DNA from: Candidatus Poseidoniales archaeon | GTDB lineage: Archaea > Thermoplasmatota > Poseidoniia > Poseidoniales > Poseidoniaceae | Assembly (NCBI GenBank): GCA_009887135.1 | Contig: QXYA01000147.1 | Coordinates: 1 to 10,974 of the forward strand | DNA: 10,974 nucleotides | Reading direction: 5' to 3' | Shown here: positions 1-5,678 of the stretch, one piece after another | How the letters are laid out: each line of letters starts with the position of its first letter | Position numbering within the stretch: the stretch's first letter is position 1 | Notes under the pieces: model-generated | The model's input: only the letters and a program-made list of their open reading frames with translations | Database searches by the model: none | Told to the model about the DNA's origin: nothing | Position numbers and translations under genes: made by a program

Positions 1-563
1 AATGCGAACTCATGTCCCTTCACAGCATCATTTCTGCCAAGAAGAAGCAATTGGTTTGGTACGCGCTTGACTGAATCGGAAATACAGTGAATAGGATCGA
101 TTGGATTGAGCGAAACTTTGCACCTTCCAAGAAGTGGCGTAAGGAGTTCTTTCCAACGATCTGAGAGACAAACGATGGTTGCATTGCATTGCTCAAGTCT
201 TGCTCTCAGTTTCTTAGCTCGATTGCCTTTCCCTAGCCATTGAATGATGTTGCCACTATGGATATGGAAGACTATTTTTCCACCAAGAGAAAAGGCCAAC
301 TCTGCAAGACGGAGTTTTCGATGAAATGAATAGTCTGAAGCGGAGTGGAGATGAACAACGACATCATTATTGGATTCAAGTAACTCTATAAGTTCTGTTT
401 TTGCAGAACCGTACGCCTTTAGTTTAGAGTAAAGGGAACCATCTGAATGGCTTTCTATCTGTCGAACATCCCAACCTTCAGGGGGATGATATGTAAGGGT
501 CTTAATGACAGACTGAATACCTCCTGGACTGGAGATAGGTCCTACATGAACCACTGTCGGCAT
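1..563 (-). CDS. Glycosyltransferase, GT-B fold (GT4-like), 3' end missing
   Basis: Reading the minus strand from 563 gives an open frame of 187 codons to the window edge. The protein begins MPTVVHVGPISSPGGIQSVI, the N-terminal signature of GT4-type (GT-B) glycosyltransferases: a short beta strand followed by a G-x(5)-GG-x(2)-V/I loop. It continues with a FHIHSGN segment and ends, just before truncation, with LLLLGRNDAVKGHEFA, matching the start of the C-terminal nucleotide-sugar domain in this family (usually 'vGRl...KG...l'). The enzyme would transfer a sugar from an activated donor onto a lipid or glycan acceptor on the cytoplasmic side of the membrane. About half of a typical 350-400 residue protein is present. 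An in-frame ATG at 590 would add nine residues (MSGHHFTRY); the shorter start is preferred because the family motif normally follows within 5-10 residues. Divergent from the GT2 gene at 669, suggesting a surface-glycan locus. The acceptor is unknown. Confidence 0.8.
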   Translation of the reverse strand, partial: MPTVVHVGPISSPGGIQSVIKTLTYHPPEGWDVRQIESHSDGSLYSKLKAYGSAKTELIELLESNNDVVVHLHSASDYSFHRKLRLAELAFSLGGKIVFHIHSGNIIQWLGKGNRAKKLRARLEQCNATIVCLSDRWKELLTPLLGRCKVSLNPIDPIHCISDSVKRVPNQLLLLGRNDAVKGHEFA

Positions 564-610
564 ATACCGAGTGAAGTGATGTCCACTCATGACCTCTTTG
601 CAATAATTCG

Positions 611-620
611 CACATATATC
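611..620. promoter_or_regulatory. Shared TATA-like element between two divergent glycosyltransferase genes
   Basis: The 105-base gap between the two divergent glycosyltransferase genes holds a near-symmetric CACATATATC element. On the plus strand it is about 50-55 nt before the GT2 ATG at 669. An archaeal start site roughly 25-27 nt downstream would leave a leader of about 28 nt. On the minus strand the same element predicts a start near 590, giving either a leaderless ATG at 590 or a 27-nt leader to the ATG at 563. Use in both directions is inferred from position and sequence only. Confidence 0.4.
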
Positions 621-668
621 AAAAAAAACAACGGAGAAGTGAAGAATGAATGCTGATTCAAGAGGTAC

Positions 669-1877
669 ATGCTGTTCTCTCCTGCCATCGTAGAGATTGG
701 TTTTGGAGCATTGGCGGTCCTACCATATCTCAAGCATGGACTTGATCTCTTCATGTACAGGAAGCAGCCTCTTGAATATCCTTCTGCAAGCTTTGATGGA
801 TCACTTACAGTGCTTCTTCCAGTCTGGAATGAAGCCGTTGTTATTGGACACAAACTCGAGAACGTGAGAGAGACTTGTTCGAAGCGAGGGGTTCATGTTG
901 TTGTGATTGATTCTGCTTCTACGGATGATACCGTTGAGCAAGTTCGCCAGTGGAAGAAAAAGAACGGGAGTGCCTTTTCTTCATTTACTCTCCTTGAAAT
1001 GGAAGAACGTAAGGGGAAAACTGCTGCAGTTCAGCAGGCCTTAGAACACATCAACAACACAAATCCAACTGATTTGGTCTTGATGAGCGATGCAGATGCG
1101 TTGTTTGAACCAACGACTGTTTCACGCATCATAGGATGGTTCAACGATCCGAGTATCGGCTGTGTTGGAGCAACGCCAAAACGAATTGGAGAACGAGCTG
1201 AAGAGAAAGAGCACAGAGGATTATTCTCAACGGTACGCATCCTTGAGTCTCAAATGGATAGTACACCATTCCTCGAAGGTTCGTGTATGATTTGGCGTAG
1301 AGCAGTTCTCGATGCTCAGGCCTTGCATTGTACCTCAAACGCCGATGATGCTCAAATTGCGACTAATGTGCGTATCAATGGATATCGTGCAATCCAGGAT
1401 GCTGAAGCGTTTTTTATCGACCATGCACCAACAAAACGTTCAGAACACGCTCGTCAGAAGGTGAGAAGAGCACAAGGTCTGCAGAGGCATCTTCTGCGAC
1501 AACGATCGTATTGGTTTAGTTCAAGGCATGGAAGATTTGCTCGGATTCTACGACAAGAATCTGCCTTGCACATTCTAACACCCCTGTTCTTACTCGCTGG
1601 AATGATTGCAATGATTGCCCGATGGATGATGATCGGCCTGTCTGAAATTGATTTTGAGAATGCAACGCTCACAACCATGCATGTATCTCTTTTTGCTGTT
1701 GAGGCGGTATGTATCTTCTCCTGGTTACTTACTCGAGCAGGAATACATATCATTGGTGTTTCAACGATTGGTACAATTCTTGACAACAACGTGCATCTCT
1801 TGAAAGCGATGTGGATGAGCTCTCGGGGTTCATCTCTTCACCTATGGGATCAACATCTCGATGGACGTAGGAATTAA
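669..1877 (+). CDS. Family 2 glycosyltransferase with C-terminal membrane helices
   Basis: A 402-residue GT-A (GT2-type) glycosyltransferase. In order: a hydrophobic N-terminal segment (about 3-20); LTVLLPVWNEAVVIG (46-60), the strand and 'P.yNE' donor-site motif; VVVIDSASTDDT (77-88), the 'vDd.StD.T' motif; KGKTAA (115-120); the metal-binding DxD as SDAD (140-143); a DDAQIA acidic catalytic motif (226-231); QGLQRHL (269-275) in the place of the Q-x-x-R-W acceptor motif, with W degraded. Two or three hydrophobic segments follow (about 302-323, 337-355, 358-371), so the catalytic domain should sit on the cytoplasmic face. This arrangement resembles processive or polyprenyl-linked synthases, but the altered QxxRW leaves processivity open. 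ATG 669 is the first in-frame start after a TGA at 654-656; a GAGGT lies only 2 nt upstream, so initiation may not depend on it. Divergent from a GT-B transferase; converges on the pilin gene. Its TAA overlaps the A13 run that is the pilin terminator on the other strand. Confidence 0.85.
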   Translation: MLFSPAIVEIGFGALAVLPYLKHGLDLFMYRKQPLEYPSASFDGSLTVLLPVWNEAVVIGHKLENVRETCSKRGVHVVVIDSASTDDTVEQVRQWKKKNGSAFSSFTLLEMEERKGKTAAVQQALEHINNTNPTDLVLMSDADALFEPTTVSRIIGWFNDPSIGCVGATPKRIGERAEEKEHRGLFSTVRILESQMDSTPFLEGSCMIWRRAVLDAQALHCTSNADDAQIATNVRINGYRAIQDAEAFFIDHAPTKRSEHARQKVRRAQGLQRHLLRQRSYWFSSRHGRFARILRQESALHILTPLFLLAGMIAMIARWMMIGLSEIDFENATLTTMHVSLFAVEAVCIFSWLLTRAGIHIIGVSTIGTILDNNVHLLKAMWMSSRGSSLHLWDQHLDGRRN

Positions 1878-1920
1878 AAAAAAAAAAAGGCCCCCTCAAG
1901 CGCCGGAACGCTTGAGAGGG
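1876..1920 (-). terminator. Hairpin plus T-tract terminator of the pilin-like gene
   Basis: Read on the minus strand, CCCTCTCAAGCG (1920-1909) and CGCTTGAGGGGG (1902-1891) form a 12-bp stem with one G-U pair and loop TTCCGG. It is followed after GGCC by a run of 13 T in the genome (1888-1876). On the plus strand the same stem has an A-C mismatch where the minus strand has G-U, and A's lead into it rather than T's following it, so the terminator belongs to the minus-strand pilin transcript (stop at 1980). Confidence 0.8.
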
Positions 1921-1979
1921 CGGCTTCACACAAACACAGTTTATGCGATTACAACAATGAACGTATTAGAGATTTTATC

Positions 1980-2474
1980 TCAAGCGTTGATTGTGTTTGA
2001 TTCGTAGATCAACTTGTTTGTTGAACGATCTAGAATCTTGATTTGAACTTCGCAAGTTCCACCGCTGCAGGTATCGTCAGATCCTTCGCTGATGGTTACT
2101 TCTTCACCGAAAGCCCACTTGCCGTCGTCGTTATCTGCGATGTCACAGCCAGTGCCTGCTACTTTGTCAGGGTTGGTGCATTCGACGTAGACGCCGCCAT
2201 CAGCCTTCATCTGTACAATGACAGTAGACCATGACAAGTCGTCTCCAGCGTCAAGTGACACGTAGACGATTGCTTCTCCAGTTGCTGTGGAGAGGGTTGT
2301 TCCTGCGCTGTTGACTTCAAAGTCATACATCGAGAAATCGCCGTCTGTGTTGCCTTCTGCAAGCTGGGATGCCCAGACATACAGAACACCTGCCAGTACA
2401 ACTGTAATTGCGACCATAAGGATGGTTGCGATAACAGGGCTGACTGCTTCTTCGTTTTGGTTTTCGTTTTTCAT
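1980..2474 (-). CDS. Type IV pilin / archaellin-like secreted protein
   Basis: A 164-residue protein starting MKNENQNEEAVSPVIATILM. The short polar leader followed by AVSPVIATILMVAITVVLAGVLYVWA (10-35) is the archaeal pilin N-terminal signature (Pilin_N / DUF1628 type). In this family the leader is cut by a PibD/FlaK-like prepilin peptidase and the hydrophobic helix packs into a filament core or anchors the protein in the membrane. The remainder (about 40-164) is acidic and rich in S/T/G/D with predicted beta character (EAIVYVSLDAGDDLSWSTVIV; CEVQIKILDRSTNKLIY). It has four cysteines (99, 110, 136, 141) that could form two extracellular disulfides. The start is decided by GGAGG 8 nt ahead of ATG 2474 (ggaggacaaaaatATG); an upstream in-frame extension to 2540 would run through the TATA box and is rejected. 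Single-gene unit with its own promoter and terminator. Pilus, adhesin and other secreted roles are all possible. Confidence 0.85.
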   Translation of the reverse strand: MKNENQNEEAVSPVIATILMVAITVVLAGVLYVWASQLAEGNTDGDFSMYDFEVNSAGTTLSTATGEAIVYVSLDAGDDLSWSTVIVQMKADGGVYVECTNPDKVAGTGCDIADNDDGKWAFGEEVTISEGSDDTCSGGTCEVQIKILDRSTNKLIYESNTINA

Positions 2475-2525
2475 ATTTTTGTCCTCCATAACCCGTATCG
2501 GGCGTATCCTACCCACCATCGAGAT

Positions 2526-2535
2526 GATATTTAAA
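2526..2535 (-). promoter_or_regulatory. TATA box of the pilin-like gene
   Basis: On the minus strand TTTAAATATC lies 52-61 nt ahead of the pilin ATG (2474). With the usual archaeal spacing the transcript would start near 2503-2505, giving a leader of about 30 nt that contains the GGAGG ribosome site. A small CCCG-TAT-CGGG inverted repeat (2492-2502) sits right at the predicted start site. Confidence 0.6.
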
Positions 2536-2585
2536 GACATCGGGGGAGTACCTTGATTCTGGGACTTTGTTCGCGATACTGCGCC

Positions 2586-2607
2586 TTAATTTATTTTTGT
2601 AAATTAA
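2586..2607. repeat. AT-only perfect inverted repeat upstream of the pilin promoter
   Basis: TTAATTTA (2586-2593) and TAAATTAA (2600-2607) are perfect 8-nt inverted repeats separated by TTTTTG. The centre lies about 65 bp upstream of the pilin TATA box. It could be an operator for a dimeric regulator or an AT-rich melting element; no function can be assigned from sequence alone. Confidence 0.45.
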
Positions 2608-2675
2608 AAGAGAAAGGTGCCTGCGAGTGGTACAATTCGTTTGTAAATAACATAACGTTTTCACTAAATTGTAAC

Positions 2676-2752
2676 AAAAAAAGAGGTGAACAGGGTGAGA
2701 GCTTACGGAGAGGGGATGGGATGCACTCAACGAGAACTTTACAGCCCTGTTC
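2676..2752 (-). ncRNA. Candidate small structured RNA
   Basis: On the minus strand GAACAGGG (2752-2745) and CCCTGTTC (2695-2688) form a perfect 8-bp closing stem around a 49-nt pyrimidine-rich interior. The 3' side continues ACCTC and then seven T's (2682-2676), an archaeal-style terminator. A TATA-like TAATATAAA (2783-2775) is centred about 27 nt before the first base of the 5' arm, the normal archaeal TATA-to-start distance. A minor TGAG/CTCA pairing could stack directly inside the closing stem. There is no D- or T-loop sequence, so it is not a tRNA, and I do not recognise a known class. The only overlapping frames are poor in coding character. It lies in the gap between the methionine aminopeptidase stop and the pilin promoter, so it could instead be a processed 3'UTR of the aminopeptidase mRNA. 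Confidence 0.45.
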
Positions 2753-2774
2753 GAGTAAGACTATGCACTCCGCC

Positions 2775-2783
2775 TTTATATTA
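2775..2783 (-). promoter_or_regulatory. TATA-like element for the candidate small RNA
   Basis: TAATATAAA on the minus strand, 35 nt past the aminopeptidase stop codon and about 27 nt before the first base of the stem-forming RNA candidate. GAGTGCAT occurs between this box and the predicted start (2770-2763) and again inside the RNA (2728-2721). Confidence 0.4.
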
Positions 2784-2817
2784 GTTGTCTGTATAGAGAT
2801 TCCAGAGATAAATCGCT

Positions 2818-3828
2818 TTATTCTACTGTTAAAATCTCTGGCCCGCCCTCAGTGACAAGTACAGTATGCTCGAATTGGCAGATGTTACCACCGTCTTTGC
2901 AACCCAATACATGGTATGTCTCTAGGAACCGAATACTGATCAATTTCTTAACAAGGGCACGCCATTTGCTTTGACGTGATTCTTCGTCTGCTTCAGGAAA
3001 CGGCTTCTCAAGCATAGGGTAAGCCCAACGTTCTGCGAATGGTAGCGTTGAATAGCGTTCTTCAAGATTACGTGCCATTTGAGCGCCCAGTGGTTTGAGT
3101 TGCCCTTTAGCACGGGCTTTTCTTGACGTAGTCAAACCTGTAATCCGATAGATATTCGATGAATTTGGAGTTCCAAGATTCTTGATCATTCCAGAAGAGC
3201 CCGTTGTGTTGAATGGCTCTATGGCGTAAATCCCTCCCTCTTCGACAACACCTCTGAATCCTTGGTTATCAGGACCACATGCATAGGATGGTACAGAAAC
3301 ACCAGCATGAAGTTCCCATGGTTTGAGTTGATGGCCACAGAGGTTACGTATTGGCTGGAAACCAGCATCGAGTGAAGGTTGTGCAGCCGCTTGGCCGACT
3401 TTGTACCAAGGCGTACCTGGGTGAAGCATCTCAATTGCTGCGTCTCTTGCTTCTTTTGCGGCTTTAATTTGTTCAGTGTGTTCGTTACCGTTACCGATTT
3501 CAAAGGTCAAAGCATTGTCAGCAATGTGTCCTTTTATGTGGACTCCGAAGTCAATTTTCACACAATCGCCTTTTTGCAGAACCATTTCTCCTTCCCAACC
3601 TTCAACTGGATTGATATTGTGATCTGTAGTAAAATGAGCAGCAAGATCATTCACTGCAATGGTACCTGGGAAAGCAGGTTTGCCTCCATGTCGATGGATG
3701 TAGCGTTCTGCTGATTCGATGACTTCGTGGAAGGTCTTTCCAGGCGTTAATTCAAGCTTCATCGCTTCAAGGGTTCTGCGAGCAACGTGGCCTGCATCCT
3801 TCCAATACTTTAGCGTCGATTCTTCCAC
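2818..3828 (-). CDS. map: Methionine aminopeptidase, type II
   Basis: Removes the initiator methionine from nascent proteins in the cytoplasm. The pita-bread fold residues are all visible; numbering from GTG 3828: substrate-pocket His65 (AAHFTTDH), metal ligands Asp93 (KIDFGVH), Asp104 (GHIADNA), His166 (CGHQL), Glu204 (YAIEPF) and Glu320 (QFEHTVLV). Between the last two ligands sits a helical insert (about 235-300, with KWRALVKKL), the mark of type II enzymes and absent from bacterial type I. At 336 residues it is slightly longer than the roughly 295-residue Pyrococcus form. There is no ATG near the N-terminus: TTG 3831 and GTG 3828 are adjacent candidates, both inside the 3' end of the upstream tsaC-like gene (19-22 nt overlap). 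GTG is preferred as the stronger codon. No clear ribosome site is seen, so translation is probably coupled to the upstream gene. Last gene of the minus-strand cluster. Confidence 0.93.
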   Translation of the reverse strand: MEESTLKYWKDAGHVARRTLEAMKLELTPGKTFHEVIESAERYIHRHGGKPAFPGTIAVNDLAAHFTTDHNINPVEGWEGEMVLQKGDCVKIDFGVHIKGHIADNALTFEIGNGNEHTEQIKAAKEARDAAIEMLHPGTPWYKVGQAAAQPSLDAGFQPIRNLCGHQLKPWELHAGVSVPSYACGPDNQGFRGVVEEGGIYAIEPFNTTGSSGMIKNLGTPNSSNIYRITGLTTSRKARAKGQLKPLGAQMARNLEERYSTLPFAERWAYPMLEKPFPEADEESRQSKWRALVKKLISIRFLETYHVLGCKDGGNICQFEHTVLVTEGGPEILTVE

Positions 3829-4406
3829 CAAGAGACCACGTCATTCGTAGGTACCACGCCCTCTCTGATAACAGTTACCAACGAATCAGGGTTGTTGAAA
3901 TCGAATTTAACAAAGGTACTTCCGGGCCCTGTGAGCCGATTACCATCGAGAATCGCGATTTCTTCCATCCCCAATTCTTCAGCAGCGTCTCGAACGGTGA
4001 GAGCTGGCTCTTCACCCGCTTCATTCGCGCTTGTGGCAGTCACTGGACCAACTGTTTCAGCAAGTTGCCTCGCAATTGGATGATCAAACACCCGTATCGC
4101 AATCGAGTCGCCACCGATTCTCTCATCGAGCGGTTCTTTGCTCGGAAAAATAACGGAGAAGCAACCTCGAGGGAAAGCAGACAAAAACGTTTCAATGTCT
4201 GGATGGATGTCAACCATATCTCGAACTTGATCAAGCGATGCTACTCCAATCGATACCGGTTTTTGGGATGATCTTGCTTTGAGTTCGAATAATCGATCTA
4301 GCCCTTCAGATGTAGGAATGCAACCTAGCCCAGGTAATGTGGAAGTGGGGTATGCAATAATTCCGCCATCTTGAATGTAGGATATCTGCGCCTCAGAGAG
4401 CGTCAT
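3810..4406 (-). CDS. Threonylcarbamoyl-AMP synthase (TsaC/Sua5, YrdC domain)
   Basis: A 198-residue YrdC-domain protein predicted to make threonylcarbamoyl-AMP from threonine, bicarbonate and ATP, the first step of tRNA t6A37 formation, which the KEOPS complex completes. Visible motifs: IIAYPTSTLPGLGC (16-29) for the usual 'YPTETVYGLG'; KARSSQKPVSI (43-53), the K-R-x-x-K-P-x-S nucleotide-binding motif; IAIRVFDHP (102-110); TATSANEAG (123-131), the conserved SAN; STFVKF (163-168); REG (181-183). Its length is that of the single-domain TsaC form, lacking the Sua5 linker and C-terminal domain found in many archaea. The Tyr of TVYG is replaced by Pro (TLPG), so a divergent paralogue (YciO-like) cannot be ruled out. 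ATG 4406 has GAGGTG 5 nt upstream; that site contains the stop codon of the preceding gene. It overlaps the map gene. Confidence 0.85.
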   Translation of the reverse strand: MTLSEAQISYIQDGGIIAYPTSTLPGLGCIPTSEGLDRLFELKARSSQKPVSIGVASLDQVRDMVDIHPDIETFLSAFPRGCFSVIFPSKEPLDERIGGDSIAIRVFDHPIARQLAETVGPVTATSANEAGEEPALTVRDAAEELGMEEIAILDGNRLTGPGSTFVKFDFNNPDSLVTVIREGVVPTNDVVSWWKNRR

Positions 4407-4415
4407 TTAATCACC

Positions 4416-4685
4416 TCAGCGAGTCCATTCTGAGCAATGCTGACGTGCGATTTCTTCTGCTACGTCTTTATCTTCAGTTTTTACCAAGAGCTTTCCGCTC
4501 GGATAGAGCGTTAGATCTGCGGATCCTGTGAACGTCCAGACTATTCTTGATTGGACTTCGGCTTGAAATCCAGCTTCTGAAATTTTCACACCCACTGCTC
4601 CTATGTCGATAGATTCAATGCCATCTGGAACAATCTGCCAAGCGGCTTTATTTCCGCAAAGTTCCATTGCAAAACCTTCGGTCAT
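4416..4685 (-). CDS. Conserved-looking 89-residue protein of unknown function
   Basis: Small soluble protein with no signal peptide or membrane segment. The pattern is mixed alpha/beta: short strands around IESIDIGAVGVKI, FQAEVQSRIVWTFTG and ADLTLYPSGKLLVKT, then a helix DKDVAEEIARQHCSEW at the C-terminus. LTLYPSGKLLVKT recalls the strand-turn-strand 'YPSGKi' element of TATA-binding-protein half-repeats, followed as in TBP by a helix. A TBP-like or KEOPS Pcc1-like small fold is therefore conceivable, but this is resemblance only. Start ATG 4685 is set by GAGGTG 5 nt upstream, embedded in the stop of the previous gene; a second ATG at residue 7 has no such site. It lies 9 nt from the tsaC-like gene and is probably translationally coupled, so a link to tRNA modification is possible by context. 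Two cysteines (10, 84); no metal motif. Confidence 0.75.
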   Translation of the reverse strand: MTEGFAMELCGNKAAWQIVPDGIESIDIGAVGVKISEAGFQAEVQSRIVWTFTGSADLTLYPSGKLLVKTEDKDVAEEIARQHCSEWTR

Positions 4686-4694
4686 GAATTCACC

Positions 4695-5648
4695 TCATAA
4701 ATCGTCTGGACGGGATGGTGGGCCACTTGGTGGGCCGCTTGGTGGACCTGATGGTGGGCCGCTTGGTGGACCTGATGGTGGACCGCTTGGTGGGCCTGAT
4801 GGTGGGCCTGATGGCGGACCTGCAGGAGGCGTAGGAGGTGTGCTTTCTGTGGCAGCAGGTGCTGCGGCAGGAGGCGTAGGAGGTGGAGTTGGTGCCGTAG
4901 CTGTAGGTGTAGGCGGTGGCGTCAAAGCAGTTGCTTCCACCGGTGCTGGAGGAGTTACTTCCGCAACCTTCGGTGCTAAGGTGAGTAGATCAATTGGAGG
5001 TTTTTCTTCTTGAACTGGAGGCGATGAAACAGGTGCTGTAAGAGGTGTGGAAAGAAGCGTATCAGAGGGCGATGTCTCTGTGGCCGCTGTTTCCCATGGA
5101 GGTTTTCTTGGCCCATCTTCCTCAACATTTGCAAACGAACTGATTTTTGTTGAGCCCCCTTGTGAATTTTCGCCGAAAAATGTGCTCATTTGTACTTCAT
5201 TTGCATTGATGAGTTCTCTTTCTTGGGTGTTACCGAAATCGTCGAGGTGGTTATCGAAGGCTCCTACGAAAAGGCTTGATCCAATCGCATTCCCAGGTTT
5301 CCTTCCCTTTGCTTGTTGGAACTCAAAATCCACATCGTATGGGCCAAGCGACAGCGTTTGCCCCTGTCCATTAAGTGTGAAAGACCAATCTCCATCACTG
5401 AGTTTGAATGCGAATGAGAAAGACCGTGTTAAGCCAGGGCCAATGGATGTCACGCCACTTACTGGCTTGATAGTCGAACCTGTACTTGTCTGAATTGTTG
5501 CCTCCAGCCCACCTACAGGAATGGCCGACTCGTTGGTTAATTCAATGGAAACTTCGACGATATCCTCGTCATCATCATCAATCTCCATTCGTACCGATTG
5601 GAGAAGTGCTGTCAATGAACCCGCAGTTACAATATGCTCATCAGTCAT
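4695..5648 (-). CDS. Beta-rich protein with long Pro-rich (GPPS)9 C-terminal tail
   Basis: A 317-residue protein of unknown function. Residues about 7-112 have the alternation of an immunoglobulin-like/CARDB-type beta sandwich (DIVEVSIELTNESAIPVGGLEATIQ; RSFSFAFKLSDGDWSFTLNGQGQ), with an acidic DDDDED patch at 24-29. A middle region (about 113-185) is polar. From about 190 to the end the chain is Pro/Thr/Ala/Ser-rich, passing through PPPTPTA-type runs (about 243-275) into nine tandem GPPS units (277-312) and ending RPDDL. There is no signal peptide or membrane helix, so it is predicted cytoplasmic or bound to the RDD membrane protein encoded just upstream (gap 30 nt). Start: AGGTGG 5 nt before ATG 5648; a GTG at 5657 overlaps that ribosome site and is rejected. 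The tail is likely disordered and could bind SH3/WW-like partners or act as a spacer. It may be lineage-restricted. Confidence 0.8.
   Translation of the reverse strand: MTDEHIVTAGSLTALLQSVRMEIDDDDEDIVEVSIELTNESAIPVGGLEATIQTSTGSTIKPVSGVTSIGPGLTRSFSFAFKLSDGDWSFTLNGQGQTLSLGPYDVDFEFQQAKGRKPGNAIGSSLFVGAFDNHLDDFGNTQERELINANEVQMSTFFGENSQGGSTKISSFANVEEDGPRKPPWETAATETSPSDTLLSTPLTAPVSSPPVQEEKPPIDLLTLAPKVAEVTPPAPVEATALTPPPTPTATAPTPPPTPPAAAPAATESTPPTPPAGPPSGPPSGPPSGPPSGPPSGPPSGPPSGPPSGPPSRPDDL
4713..4820. repeat. 12-bp tandem repeat, nine units, encoding GPPS
   Basis: Nine in-frame copies of a 12-bp unit, coding strand minus, each Gly-Pro-Pro-Ser. In coding order the serine codons are TCA, TCA, AGC, TCA, AGC, TCA, AGC, AGT, TCC. 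The unit therefore alternates between the TCN and AGY codon families, giving a 24-bp higher-order period over most of the tract. The tract sits at the extreme 3' end of the gene and is a candidate for length variation between strains. Confidence 0.9.
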
Positions 5649-5678
5649 AGCGCCCACCTATCCATCGTACACTGTTCT

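Noticed and set aside
447..656. Small plus-strand protein upstream of the GT2 gene
   Set aside because: Mostly antisense to the GT-B glycosyltransferase reading frame, which has clear family motifs.
2475..2540. Upstream in-frame extension of the pilin protein to an ATG at 2540
   Set aside because: It would place the coding start on or before the TATA box; the GGAGG 8 nt before ATG 2474 and the standard short pilin leader support the later start.
2688..2752. tRNA gene
   Set aside because: The closing stem is 8 bp and there is no D-loop GG, anticodon arm or T-loop GTTC-type sequence in the right places.
2688..2752. Plus-strand G-rich element (GGG, GGGG, GGG) as a G-quadruplex
   Set aside because: Only three G runs of three or more are present close together and no plus-strand transcript is evident.
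2553..2855. Plus-strand 100-codon open frame in the map-pilin gap
   Set aside because: Composition is irregular, with many Cys and no domain pattern; it runs into the map gene and has no convincing promoter or ribosome site.
4603..5013. Plus-strand open frame encoding a collagen-like GGPLGGPDGG protein
   Set aside because: It is the antisense reading of the Pro-rich (GPPS)9 tail; the minus-strand frame has a ribosome site, operon context and a structured N-terminal domain.
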